Assembly: GCA_916613615.1 (NCBI GenBank)
Contig: OU744732.1
Coordinates: 51,544,227-51,608,226 of the forward strand
Source: Steromphala cineraria
Lineage: Eukaryota > Mollusca > Gastropoda > Trochida > Trochidae
Reading direction: 5' to 3'
DNA length: 64,000 bases
The notes below the pieces were generated by a model. It saw only the letters and a program-made list of their open reading frames with translations, was not told the DNA's origin and ran no database searches. The position numbers were made by a program, and so were the translations under genes. Positions 13,326 to 25,406 of the stretch are shown piece after piece. Positions within the stretch are counted from its first letter, which is position 1; each line of letters starts with the position of its first letter.

Positions 13326-13493
13326 CTGTGCCATGTGCATGTATGCAGGAAGCATTCCGCGTGGCGACACATGCGAGCGTATCAAGACCGCTGATAGAAA
13401 AATCAATATTGCGAACAGGCGCTTTAAACTCTTTGTTCTAGAACTGGTGGGAACATAGAGTGCTTTGACTGGTGTCATCTTAATCCGGCTCAT
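13278..13493 (-). CDS. Candidate first exon of a type II membrane protein
   Basis: From ATG 13493 (a second in-frame ATG follows at codon 6 with A at -3) the minus strand reads 71 codons to a stop at 13278. The N-terminus is basic (TKSLKR), followed by a hydrophobic anchor (LFAILIFLSAVLI, about residues 26-38) and a short polar stem. This is the layout of Golgi glycosyl- or sulfotransferases and other signal-anchor proteins. The last ~16 codons fall inside a tandem repeat, so the true exon probably ends earlier, for example at GTGGGC near 13322. Upstream sequence is locally GC-richer with an inverted CCAAT box. No following exon was identified between here and PUS3. The function is unknown and the whole call could be chance. 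Confidence 0.3.
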   Translation of the reverse strand: MSRIKMTPVKALYVPTSSRTKSLKRLFAILIFLSAVLIRSHVSPRGMLPAYMHMAQSGSGLLSDVQMCEYL

Positions 13494-13616
13494 CCTCCCA
13501 CAATGGCGGCCCTGTGATCTGGGACAGACTCTACGCAAGGCCCAATAGCGTCACGGAGAGACCCGCGAATCAATATTTTCAGAGTTTAGCTCCAAACCTC
13601 CCTTCGTGACACTGGG

Positions 13617-14570
13617 CAAGTTGACGGAGATATTTGGATGTCCGCCCGCTAGAGGAGGAATAGCTTACGCAGCCACTGGGATTTTCGTGTCTTCGGATTA
13701 TTCTAGACTGTCTTTAGGTCGAGATATTGTTAAATACCTTCAAACCAAAGCCAAATCCATGAAACTAGGCGAACTAATGGAGAATTTGGATGTCCGCCCG
13801 CTAGAGAACATATAGCGGATTTTCGTGTCTTCGGATAATTCTAGACTGGCTTTAGGTCGAGATATTGTTAAATATGTTCAGCTAAAGACTTAATCCACGA
13901 AACTAGGCGAACTAATGGAGAATTTGGATTTCCGTATGCTAGAGAAGGAATAGCTAACGCTGCCATTGGAATTTTCGTAGCTTCGGATAATCTAGACTCG
14001 CTTTAGGTCGAGATATTGTTAAATATGTTTAGCTAAAGCCTTAATCCATGAAAATAGGCGAACTAATGGAGAATTTGGATTTCCGTATGCTAGAGAAGGA
14101 ATAGCTAACGCTGCCATTGGAATTTTCGTAGCTTCGGATAATCTAGACTAGCTTTAGGTCGAGATATTGTTAAATATGTTCAGCTAAAGCCTTAATCCAT
14201 GAAAGTAGGTGAACTAATGGAGAATTTGGATTTCCGTATGCTAGAGAAGGAATAGCTAACACTGCCATTGGAATTTTCGTAGCTTCGGATAATCTAGACT
14301 AGCTTTAGGTCGAGATATTGTTAAATATGTTCAGCTGAAGCCTTAATCCATGAAAGTAGGCGAACTAATGGAGAATTTGGATTTCCGTATGCTAGAGAAG
14401 GAATAGCTAACACTGCCATTGGAATTTTCGTAGCTTCGGATAATCTAGACTAGCTTTAGGTCGAGATATTGTTAAATATGTTCAGCTGAAGCCTTAATCC
14501 ATGAAAGTAGGCGAACTAATGGAGAATTTGGATTTCCGTATGCTAGAGAAGGAACAGCTTACGTTGTTAG
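13617..14570. repeat. 151-bp satellite-like tandem array
   Basis: About six units are marked by GAACTAATGGAGAATTTGGA at 13771, 13909, 14060, 14211, 14362 and 14513. The spacing is 138 bp once and then 151 bp four times. The last four units are nearly identical, while the first ones are diverged and lack a 13-bp segment. No ORF spans the array. Confidence 0.93.
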
Positions 14571-15100
14571 AGAGATTTCGTGTCTTCAGTTTATCCTACA
14601 CTGTCTTTCAGTCGTGATAATTGTTTTAGTTGTGACACAAGGATTAACTGAATCACTACTATGCATTGGCTTTTTAAACTCTTATGAGTTAGACTAGCTC
14701 CCAATGCCGTGTCTGAATGCGTCTACAGCTAGAGTTGCTGCCAGTTCGGTAATTTCTGCTATCATGCTAGACTTTTTTTTATTCGTGGATATTTTTTATT
14801 ACTTCGATTGGAATTGAGATTACTGTCTTTAAATATTATTTTACCATGACTCTTTCAGTATACAATTTACTTATCAAAGGTACGACCTTGTATTCAGAAC
14901 ATTGGATATTTCATAAGTGTGCATATATGCAAATGCCAATGTGGATTTTTAAAAGTCTTTTAGATTGATTTAGATCGGTTTTGTTATGTGCAAATAAATG
15001 ATTGAGAGAAACATTCCCAGTTAAACTGAATCGAAGTTACATGAATTAATTTGTGTTTGTTTATATTTCTTTAACGAGATTTGTGTTGAAGATAATGATC
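14571..15100. other. AT-rich sequence without recognised feature
   Basis: No exon, RNA gene or repeat recognised between the 151-bp array and the next MITE. Confidence 0.5.
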
Positions 15101-15104
15101 TTAA

Positions 15105-15459
15105 AGGGGCAGTAGCACGTTTTTTGATAATTTTATATTTTGAAATTTTCAATGATAATTGTAAGTTAATGCTCAATGCATTATTTTGACAGTGTCAAAA
15201 ATCTCACTACACTAGCCAATCATCCATAGTCAGAGGACAAAGTATGAAGATTCACATAAAATCCATTGGCGGCCATTTTTTGTGAACACCTTTAATTCAT
15301 TTTGTGTAAGAAAAGGGAATCGCATGGCTAAACTTTACATTTTATATTTGAATTATTACTGCTTCATTTAGTTTAAATACGTTATCTTTCAATTGGAACC
15401 ATTAATTTTCATTTTCTTGACATCACCTTATATACCCCATAAAACGTGCTACTGCCCCT
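15105..15459 (+). mobile_element. TTAA-flanked MITE (GCAGTAGCACG family), full length
   Basis: The 355-bp element starts AGGGGCAGTAGCACG and ends with the inverse CGTGCTACTGCCCCT, with TTAA directly on both sides. The TTAA target is typical of piggyBac-type transposition. It contains the family landmark CCATTGGCGGCCATTTT but no ORF of note. Confidence 0.93.
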
Positions 15460-15887
15460 TTAAAGGCACCCAACCTATGTCGAATATCTCATGCAGGGAA
15501 TCAGATGAAGATTCCAGTACTAGAAGTAGGACTCATCATGTTTTAGAAACACCTGAGATGGCCACATCCATAAGATATGTTTGTTACTTTTTAGTAGCAG
15601 AAATACAGATTCTCTCATTTAGGGGCAGCGGTGTACAGTAGCGCTGTTAACTTCCCAGTAATCAGTCAGTGAGAAAGGCTTATAATGATGTAGGGTAGCA
15701 CAGTATGGGTCAGTTCCGGGTGCCGACCCCAGAGGGCTTAGTGAAGCGGGGTGTTGGCAGATATCAGGCAAACATGTGGACTGTCAGTCTTGGAATCAGG
15801 CACAAAGGAAGGAATGGAACAAGAAGGAAGGGTGGATAAAGGCAATATGATATGGAGGGATGATGGCAGTGGCGGATAACCCCCCCC

Positions 15888-15939
15888 CCAACACCCCCCC
15901 CCCCCCCCCCCCCCCCCCCACACACCCCCCCCCCCCCCC
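15888..15939. repeat. Poly-C tract
   Basis: A run of C interrupted by a few A bases. A G-rich shadow ORF on the other strand is an artefact. Confidence 0.9.
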
Positions 15940-18486
15940 ATTTTGAAAATCAGTTACAGTTCCAAGTCAATAAAATAACAATACACCCCCTCTTCCCTTC
16001 CAAAAATCATGGATCAGCCACAGAGAGACAATTGAGTTACTGATATAAACAATCTAAGAAGATATGGTGAATGGAAGGGAGAAACATAGGATATAGCTTC
16101 TACGGTTATGCGGATAGCCAGCAATAATCTTTACAAACTACACTATCTGGGAGACATTATTTACTTTTAGTTCCAATGAAATTGTCTAGAAATTTATATA
16201 TTTAAAAAATTGCAATCATATGTACTAATATATAGTCTCTGGAAAATCAGTTCGTGACTAATTATATTAAATGAATTCTTTATTTGATATAAGATAGATA
16301 AGGAGACATGAACAATACGTAATTTCAGGAAGTTGAGGCATCTAGACGTGCCAACATTACTAGACTTAAGAAGGCTCCTTTGATATTAGACTAACATTTA
16401 GTCTCAGAATTATTTTTTTCAATATTGACAATATTTTTAAACAAATCATGTATTATAACAAAATGGAGCCCCGAAGATGCTGTAACTTGAGAGCTGAGCA
16501 ATCTAGACTTGCTATACTTTTCTAGACTTGGTTGGTCACATCTTCCCACGGGAAGGTGAAAACGTATCGAGCAACTCCTCGTTTAGACCTTGCCATCACA
16601 AGGTAGAAAACTGGTGATCCGGAGCAGCGACACCTATCGTGATCACGAGTTACGCCCCTTATCAGCTCCTTCAACAATAGCCAATGAAATTGCCGTTTAC
16701 ATTCGGAACAAATTCAAAATACTAACAGACGATCTTTTTGAAAACTATCCGAGTGAAATTTAATTTTAAACTTCAGTCCGCATGGTTGTTTTCATGTTTT
16801 TGATGAGCACCGAGAATGCAGAGAAGACAAACATTAACGTATCACTCAAATAAAGTGTTTCTCTCCCTTGTAAAACGCATACAAAAGTATTTTTTTCAAA
16901 TCGGTTCATCTTCTGATTGGACTATTCTACTTCCGTGCAGCGGGTTGAAATGCTAGCACAGAAATTACGGCCAATGATGTCAAGGGAGGAATGGGAAAGT
17001 TTAGAAACTTTTTCGTTTCGCCCGTGACGTTGTGAAGATGGGTTGGTCATAAATTAATATTTTTGCTTTAGGGTCTGGATGACAGACTACTTTTATTTAT
17101 TAAGTCTGGATAACAGAATATAAATCAAACAGCTATATCGACTAAAATCTATGCCACTTTTAAGTGGCCACTATGTGTTTTAGGATTCATACAACTTCAT
17201 ACAAAAATATTTTAACAGCAAATAACCAGTCTAGAATTTTTAAAGGCGCCTAACTGATATGCGTGGTATGAAGATAACTGTGTCATTGTCAACCGGAAGA
17301 AAAACCCACTTCAAATGTCTACAACAGCCTCAATATAATTCTTATTTTACCCTTCAGTATCTTAATTAGATTAGCTATAAATCGAATCATAAATTTAATC
17401 GGATTTCTTTACAATGACTGTCAAAACGATGACTCCCTTTAATCGCGTTACAAGTAAAGTGGAAAATAGTGTGCTACATCTGATTCGTTTGCCCGAGGCC
17501 ATGGGAGAGAATGAAGCATAAACTCAAATTAAGGAGGAAGAGATGTTAATAAACTGTATCTCATCGGGTGTCAGTTTGTGTGCTGTGATATCTTTTGCCC
17601 TTGAGTCACTTTTTTTGTTGAGAACAATTTTGAAAATGAATGCATGTGATTATAATACATATAAAAGAAAAACGTTTTCGGCAGGTAAACCCTGTACCTG
17701 TGTGGTTAGGAGGTCGTTTATGAGATTTTATTTGATTATTGTTAATATCAGTTTTGATAGAAAGGTAAATTTGATACATCGTATCATCAAAAATAAAAAA
17801 AACCGATTGTAATGGTATTTAGTCATTATTACTTTAAAATCAATAGTGTCAAAAGAGAAAAGAAAGAATTCTCAAATAATCGACTTGTGTATTCACGAAA
17901 AATGTGTTTAGTCAGTGTTTCCATATTTTCATAAAAAGAATTTGTTACATATAATTATAATAAATGGGATATATACTTAAAACTTGTTTTAAATTGGTGT
18001 TTCAAATGTTTTTGTAAGTCCTTTTTTTCAGAAAGATTTAAAACATATATTTAAGGTAAATGTTTCAAATAATGTCTTCACTAGTTTTAACTAAATTTAA
18101 TCTTGCGTTATTGCTTTAAATTTCGAATAAAATGTCGGTTGATATATTTGCTCTTAAAACTAACTTACAATAGCTTTATTCAAGGAAAGTCGGAAAATTA
18201 AACTTAAAATGTCATAAAGCCCTGTATATATGAAAGTAAAATGAATATCCTTTGTCAAGCTTGTGTGAACCCGGCTTTTTCGTCAACGTTAAGAATAGCA
18301 ACAAGCTGCACAGAATAGAGCATTATGTCAAGGCCCGTGTCAAAAGTTATGAAAGCACGAACGAGTCACATCTTAGCATGACTTGAAGCGTCTTGTGATG
18401 TTTAATCATAACCGAAAATAGCAAGCTTATGGAATTATTGTTTATAAATACCTTGAGGTGGAGGAAAAGGCAACTGGACTGTGTCT
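15940..18486. other. Gene-free AT-rich stretch with an old dispersed repeat
   Basis: No exon was recognised. The segment 16380-16560 and 17060-17090 (CAAAATGGAGCCC, ATCTAGACTTGCTATACTTT, TTGCTTTAGGGTCTGGATGA) recurs at 38296-38460, so it belongs to a dispersed repeat family with no visible ends. Confidence 0.5.
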
Positions 18487-18490
18487 TTAA

Positions 18491-18830
18491 AGGGGCAGTA
18501 GCACGTTTATGGGGGAATATAAGGTGATGTCAGGAAAATGAAAATAAATGGCTCCAATTGAAAGACAATGTATTTAAACTAAATGAAGCATTAATAAGTC
18601 GAATATAAAATGTAAAGATTCATTTTGCTACACAAAAAGAAATTAAAGAAAATCACGCAAAAATGGCCGCCAATGGAATTTATGTCAATCTTTATAATTT
18701 GATCTCTGACTATGGATGTTTGGTTGTGTAATGGAAGTTTTGTTACTATTGGAATATACATTTATCATTTACGTACAATGATAAGTTAAAAATTTAAAAT
18801 GTTAAATTTACAAAACGTGCTAGTGCCCCT
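18491..18830 (-). mobile_element. TTAA-flanked MITE (GCAGTAGCACG family), full length
   Basis: Same family as at 15105, inverted, with TTAA at both borders and the landmark AAATGGCCGCCAATGG. About 340 bp. Confidence 0.93.
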
Positions 18831-19012
18831 TTAAATATGTACCTGAATAATCTTTTATGTGTTAACAACAATCAAATGCTCATCACTGACCTCTTGTTGT
18901 TAAACTTCAGCCTGCCTTTTATTGTTCACCTAACTTCACCTCACATGGCGATATCGTACTAACACTTATCGTGCATTAAGCATCCTTAATAATTTCTATA
19001 ATTCTTATATTT

Positions 19013-19925
19013 GTGAAACAAAATACTGGGAGTGCAACAATGTTCTGCTTGTGAAACAGAGTACTGCAAGTGTAACAAAGTTCTGCTTGTGAAACAAAGT
19101 ACTGCAAGTGTAACATAGTTCTGCGTGTGAATCAAAGTACTGCAAGTGTAACATAGTTCTGCTTGTGAATCAAAGTACTGCAAGTGTAACATAGTTCTGC
19201 GTGTGAAACAAAGTACTGCAAGTGTAACATAGTTCTGCTTGTGAAAAAAAAGTACTGCAAGTGTAACATAGTACTGCTTGTGAAACAAAGTACTGAGAGT
19301 GTAACATAGTTCTGCGTGTGAAACAAAGTACTGCAAGTGTAACATAGTTCTGCTTGTGAAACAAAGTGTTGTTAGTGTAACATTGTTCTGCGTGTGAAAC
19401 AAAGTACTGCAAGTGTAACATTTTTCTGCGTGTGAAACAAAGTACTGCAAGTGTAACATAGTTCTGCTTGTGAAACAAAGTGTTGTTAGTGTAACATTGT
19501 TCTGCGTGTGAAACAAAGTACTGCAAGTGTAACATAGTTCTGCGTGTGAAACAAAGTACTGCAAGTGTAACATAATTCTGCTTGTGAAACAAAGTACTGC
19601 GAGTGTAACAATGTTCTGCTTGTGAAACAAAGTACTGCAAGTGTAACATAGTTCTGCTTGTGAAACAAAGTACTGCAAGTGTAACAATGTTCTGCTTGTG
19701 AAACAAAGTACTGCAAGTGTAACATAATTCTGCTTGTGAAACAAAGTACTGCAAGTGTAACATAGTTCTGCTTGTGAAACAAAATACTGTAAGTGTAACA
19801 TAGTACTGCAAATGAAACAAAGTTCTGCGAGTGCAATTAAGTACTGCAATTGCAACAGTGTACTACAAGCGTTAAGGTGAAGATGAAGGTAAAACAAAGT
19901 CATATACGTAATACTTAGTACTGCA
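19013..19925. repeat. 38-bp satellite (dimer of 19-bp halves), about 24 copies
   Basis: The unit is TACTGCAAGTGTAACATAG followed by TTCTGCTTGTGAAACAAAG, two related 19-bp halves. Variants such as TTGTTAGTGTAACATTG recur in a regular spacing. All three minus-strand frames stay open for long distances (up to 305 codons) because 38 is not a multiple of 3 and the unit has no antisense stop in any frame. Confidence 0.95.
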
Positions 19926-22900
19926 AGTGAAAGCTTGTTTAATTTTTTTCATGATATGTAACACGTAAAACATCATGTTTGGTATGGTACGATTAATTTA
20001 ACCCTGAGTTGATTAGTTCATCATGGGTCTATTTAATTTTGAGGTAAAAAACTGATGTTGCGATGACTTTAACCCTTATGTTACTCAATGTCACGAGCTA
20101 GGTTGTTTAGAAATTTAGATTTAGCAGGTTTATCAAACAATAACTTAACTTCCGCATTTAAGACGTCAAGCTATTTATCAATCTATTTACAATTTCCTTA
20201 AAACATATAAGAGGTCATTTAAACCCACAGATTTACTCTAGTCATTTCGTCCCTATAATAAGAAATCACTCACTAAAACTCTGCGAGAATTATAACAGTT
20301 CCAAAACGTAAAACTTCCGTAATGTACATGCATTTTGTTTATCAAGAAAAAATATAAAACTATCAATGCCCGTAAATTAAATTTCTTCCACCTCTAATTT
20401 TAAGGGGATCTGATATGATTCAGTATGTGCATTTTGTTAAAATAAAAATAAAATTCAAATCACCAAATACCACAATAACTCTAAAACACAGAATTATTAA
20501 TTAATGCGGAGAATTAAAGCATAAAAAGATAAAATATGAAACATTTCTTGCTCATGCAAATATGATTTAAACGTGCAACCATAATGAACGCCACTAAAAT
20601 TATTATCATAGATACTCACAGCACAGTCGTGTCATAGACTACTATCCCACCCTGTCCACCGAGAGAAAGGAAACAATTCCCACGTGAAGTTAATACAGTG
20701 TGTCTTTGTCTTAGTCTCTGTCTTTAAGCGACCCACCCGCATTTCTGTCAACTAGCAGCCCCGGGCTCCGACAATGACTAACGGGTAAGTTCATTTGGAG
20801 GGCCGACCCGTCAACTTGTCACTTTTACCCAATGAAACCTAACCGGCTTTACTAGCGGCCGACACCAAGCAAGAAAATGCATCCCTTTCTCTTAACGGAT
20901 AGACATGTGGTTTAATGAGGCGATGTATTAATTCTAATGCCTTCATTGTACCGCTTAGAAACGATCGTACACCCTTTGGTATAAAACTAAAAGCTAGGAT
21001 CTGTGTATTCAGAAACGAGCATCCGTTATCGTAATAAAATAGCAATAAAGTAATCATATTAACTACTGAAAGTGTTGTTGACGCAGAAAAGCGTTATAAC
21101 GAGGGGATATGTCTCCCGTTTTAAAGCATTCCTAAAGGGTAGACACGATCTTCGCTGCGCAACCGCTTACCCAGTCGAAAATTGTGAGTTTATGGTGGAT
21201 TCGTGTCGGTGAGATTGGAAGAGGTGGAGTGTTTGTAACCGTGATACATGAATCCGGGGTGACAGGCAGCCCCATCCTCTACATACCCCACCCCCTCCAG
21301 TCCACCCCCTCCTGTCTACCCCCTCCCCCTGACAGGCTCCATGTTGAAAGGTAGGGGTGATTGATAGCTCTACACCCCTGTTTCTCCCGTTAGTCGACTT
21401 CGCTGGCTACATCTGTGGTGTATGTGAACTTTCTTACAACCCTTTATCTTGAATACTTATATATAACATATATTATATATATATTGGACAGAATAAGTTA
21501 AGGGTATAATATTTTAGTAATGATGAATATTTCATCAGGAAGTACATTCAGGAATTCAAATTCAAATTTTTTCATACATTCGTTATTCTTTTTGTTCAGT
21601 TTATATATAAAATTGAGGTTATTCATAACTTATACATTGAAATTGCAAGAATTTATGGGAACTAAGACAGTTTAATCTATCTACTACAGCGGCCTCTCAA
21701 CAAAAGACCTGTTTGATTAGTCGACGATTATTTGTCCTACAGTTTGTTTCCCATTGCAAATTACTGTACTAAATCAACGTCATTCAGACGGTGGAATCAA
21801 ATTACAGTTACTATGGCACACAATTTGCAATGGTACAAAGGTACAAAATAGCGAAAACTCTTAGTTTTATCACTGTCGCTTCGCATTTTGATTCACAAAG
21901 AATGATAAGGACAATATTTGTGGATGACAACTTCTTTATTCACAAAGTACGACGTTTCGATACAAGATTCGTTGTCAAGCCACGTCATACTCTATCAATA
22001 AAGAAGTTGTTATCTATGAATTATTTTTCTTATTTGACTTGCAACTGGTAAAATGCCACTCAAAAAAAGTCACAAAGGATAATTACTTTAAAACCAATTA
22101 TAAATATTATTATATATTTATGATAAAAAAAACCTATTAAAATGGTCTCACATGAAAGCAAGTTGAATATCTGGCTTATCAGCGAAATTAGACCTTTCGT
22201 CATACTCGCTTTCTCTCTTCATGTAAGACGTCAGAATCAGATTCGTGACGTCATAACAGAACTGTATTGATCTCAAAGTTGGAAAGGTATAACACAATTT
22301 TCATTTCGCCATTTTAATTAATTACATTATATGCAATTGATAAAATGAATTTTTATCGTTTAACAAAAATTGTATTACAAAGAATCTGGTTTTGAATCCT
22401 ATATATTCTATCCGGAACGACGACATCGCTCTGTTCAGGCAATCACGTGCGAGATATTCCAGTGGTCAAAGGTCATCACCTCTCAAAGTTCGCTTTGAAT
22501 CAAATATGGTTCCTTGAAATCGATCAGGATAAATGAACTATTCGAACTTTGGAGCTGATGCGAACGACAAGGTTGAAGAACTGAACTTAGTTCTGAGTTC
22601 ATTTAAAGGTTTTTAACTAAAACTACTTCATTGAGGATATGATACCTTAAATTGATAAAAACTTGTCGATATGTGAAATCAGTTACATGCCTACATCATT
22701 GGATTCATGAGAACCACAAAATAGCCAAACGTAATTTTGGAAACGTAACTTAAGCAGTCAGGAAGAAAGTTTAAAATCTAGCTTGCTAAGGTTTATAACA
22801 TAAATGGTGCCAGCTTTTGTGTACCATTAAGGTTGTTTTTTAGAATTTCATAGAAGAAGTTATCACATATTTGTCATTTTGGGATGAATAGTGAGCTGTT

Positions 22901-25096
22901 TTAAATAATTTCGCAATATATGGCAAACAGATTCCTATCAAAAGAAAATAATATGTCATGAAGTGGAGTGGCTCTTAGATTAAGATTAATTTTCTAAAGT
23001 TATGTTTATACCTAATTGACGCACGTCATGGTCCGGTTTTAGCCTTAAAGATATCAGTGACTCCGAAAGCTAAAAGAGCAGAAGAAATCAGATGAAAATG
23101 CATATCATATTTGAGTTAAACTACCGTTATCATATATATCTGTCCACCCTAGGTACGTACATACAGATCACGTGACTGGAGCTGGAGTTGCCCCCAGGTG
23201 TATGTTTTTTTATGAGAAACATTCCTAGAAACGCAAGGGCATGCATAGACTAAAGTTTAGTCTATATGATATAATTATGTTTTTAAAAGATTATAATTTT
23301 ATGGTATTAAATTAACAGTGAACAGGTTTAAGGTAAAAAAAAGTGATCTCGCGAAATCGATAATAAATTTTACCAATTGCGAGAAATTCTTTTTCAATGT
23401 AGCAGACTTATAGCAGTCTAAAAAGAACGTTAGGTTAAGCTAAGCGAATCTATTTTGTCATCTCAAATGATTAAATGGTGTTTACACTAAATTGATCGCC
23501 TGCAGTCGTCGCTCGATGCCCGGTATTTTCTTCTGCGACAAACTGAGATGTTTGATTTTTTTCAAGATTATACATTTGGCATAAACTAATGTTTATTTGA
23601 GATTTTTTTTAAATATTAAAATTTCAAAAGCGTGATACTGCCTCTTTAATTTCCTTTTGATATTTCTGTCGCATTTAGAGTTTGGTTTACAAATGAGAAT
23701 ACTAATTTGTGTTACAAATCATCGTTATTATCATTTTGCGACGTTTCGACACGACGTCGTTTTCAAAATGCTGTCTCGAAACGAAGCAAACGTTTATAAA
23801 AGTGTTCTCACTTCATATTCAGTAAATCATGTCTGCATGTATGCAGACCTAGACTGTATTGAAGGCTCCTCTTTATCACAGTCATTTACCAGGGCTAATG
23901 TATTGCTCACGAAGGCTATGATTAAATATAGAAAAGAGAGTAGAACTCTTTATGAATTCTGTGAAAAAAAGATTTTTAATCGTGCAAAACATCTTAAATT
24001 TTGTTCTTGGACTTGAAGTTTCATATGACATTGTGCAGAGACTGTTTGTGCTAAATAGGGCCTTGGGATTTTCTTCTGGGAGGGCGGGTTTTGGTCACAT
24101 TTTGAAAATTTCCTGAAGTACGCGCGTCAACAGGTGAATGAACTTCTCCACAGAATTGAAACTCGATGCCATTCGTTTTTCTTACATAATTTTATCACTT
24201 TTGAGAAATATGACTCTCAACATTTACGATATTCGTAACCCTCTTGGGAGGGCTACGCACCCTCGCACCCCCTTAACTGTGGATCAACAGTTTCTATCCT
24301 AAACATAAACTTATAATCAGTCTCTGAAATATAATAATTCTCAAAAACAATTATTTTATTAAATATAATAAAGGAGACTCAGAAAATTGGAAATTTCAGA
24401 GTTCACTACAGATCTAAGCTTGCTCTTCAAGAGGTTTTGTTAATGTTAAAATGTTATTAACTCCAGTCAGGGTGTACGACTATTCTAAACAGATCTGCAT
24501 CAGAACTAGGGTTACCCAGGCGAGCACAAACTCCGTTGACCCGACAGCCAACGCTTTTAGCCCGTGGGTATGGTGGCGCACACCCGAATTACACACATGA
24601 CATATTGCCTATTAAAGTGTCAGCGACTGAAGGAGACCTAACATATATAATAAACTCACTGTTTCTTTAAAAGGCGATGGTAACTAATTACACTTAATCC
24701 GATCTTACAGTAACTTCCTGTTACGTGTAAACAAGACCGTGAAATAGACTGACGTTTGGTCCGAAACACCTACAACTAACATACGCTGGAGTAAAATTGA
24801 TTTTGTTTCTTGCTTTTGGACATTTGGATCCAAAAATTGTGAAAGGTGTATATAATATATTCGCTCGAATACTACTTTACAATATGAATACCAGAAGACA
24901 AACGAATAAGATTTTTGTGGTCAATATCGGCTTGTTTTCAGGAAAAGATCTTTTTATTTTGATGAATTTGAGGTGAGAATGTGAACGACTAACAGTAAAA
25001 CCGAAGACAAAATAAATGCATGTGTTTACAATTTAATGATTAAGGTCGAATTATTAGAATGTTGCATGTGTCATAAGTAAAGAATGTTTTATTAAC
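19926..25096. other. Gene-free AT-rich stretch
   Basis: No exon or RNA gene could be supported apart from the speculative ATG-donor at 20774. A CT-rich patch lies near 21280-21330. Two CRE-like GACGTCA sequences lie near 22229-22252. A lone right end of the GCAGTAGCACG MITE (CTGCCTCT before TTAA) is at 23625-23645. Confidence 0.5.
20774..20784 (+). other. Possible tiny first coding exon (ATG followed by perfect donor)
   Basis: In a locally GC-richer patch (about 20640-20830) an ATG is followed after 11 bases by CGG|GTAAGT, a near-ideal splice donor. Such short first exons occur in animal genes. No downstream exon is recognisable, so this is speculative. Confidence 0.12.
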
Positions 25097-25406
25097 TTTT
25101 TCACTGATAATTGTACGTTAATGCTAACTGCTAAATGTATTATTTTGTCAGTGTTGAAAATCTCCTTACACAAACCAATCATCAATAGTCAGAGAAAGAA
25201 TTATAAAGATTCACATTAAGTCCATTGGCAGCCATTTTTGTGTGAACCCCTTTTATTCATTTTGTGTGAGAATGGCTAAACTTTACATTATATATTTGAT
25301 TTATTACTGCTTCATTTCGTTTAAATACATTGTCTTTCAACTGGAACCTTAATTTGCATTTTCCTGACATCACCTTATATTCCCCCTAAAACGTGCCACT
25401 GCCCCT
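25097..25406 (+). mobile_element. MITE of GCAGTAGCACG family, left end missing
   Basis: Internal and right-end sequence of the family is clear (CATTGGCAGCCATTTTT, then ACGTGCCACTGCCCCT and TTAA). The first ~30 bp are absent or too diverged to see. A still older relative may lie at 25540-25800 (GGCCATTTCAACGTGAACACC). Confidence 0.8.

Noticed and set aside
18986..19903. 305-codon ORF (minus) as a repeat protein gene
   Set aside because: It is the 38-bp satellite read through; all three frames are open for the same reason, and there is no start context, splice or family support.
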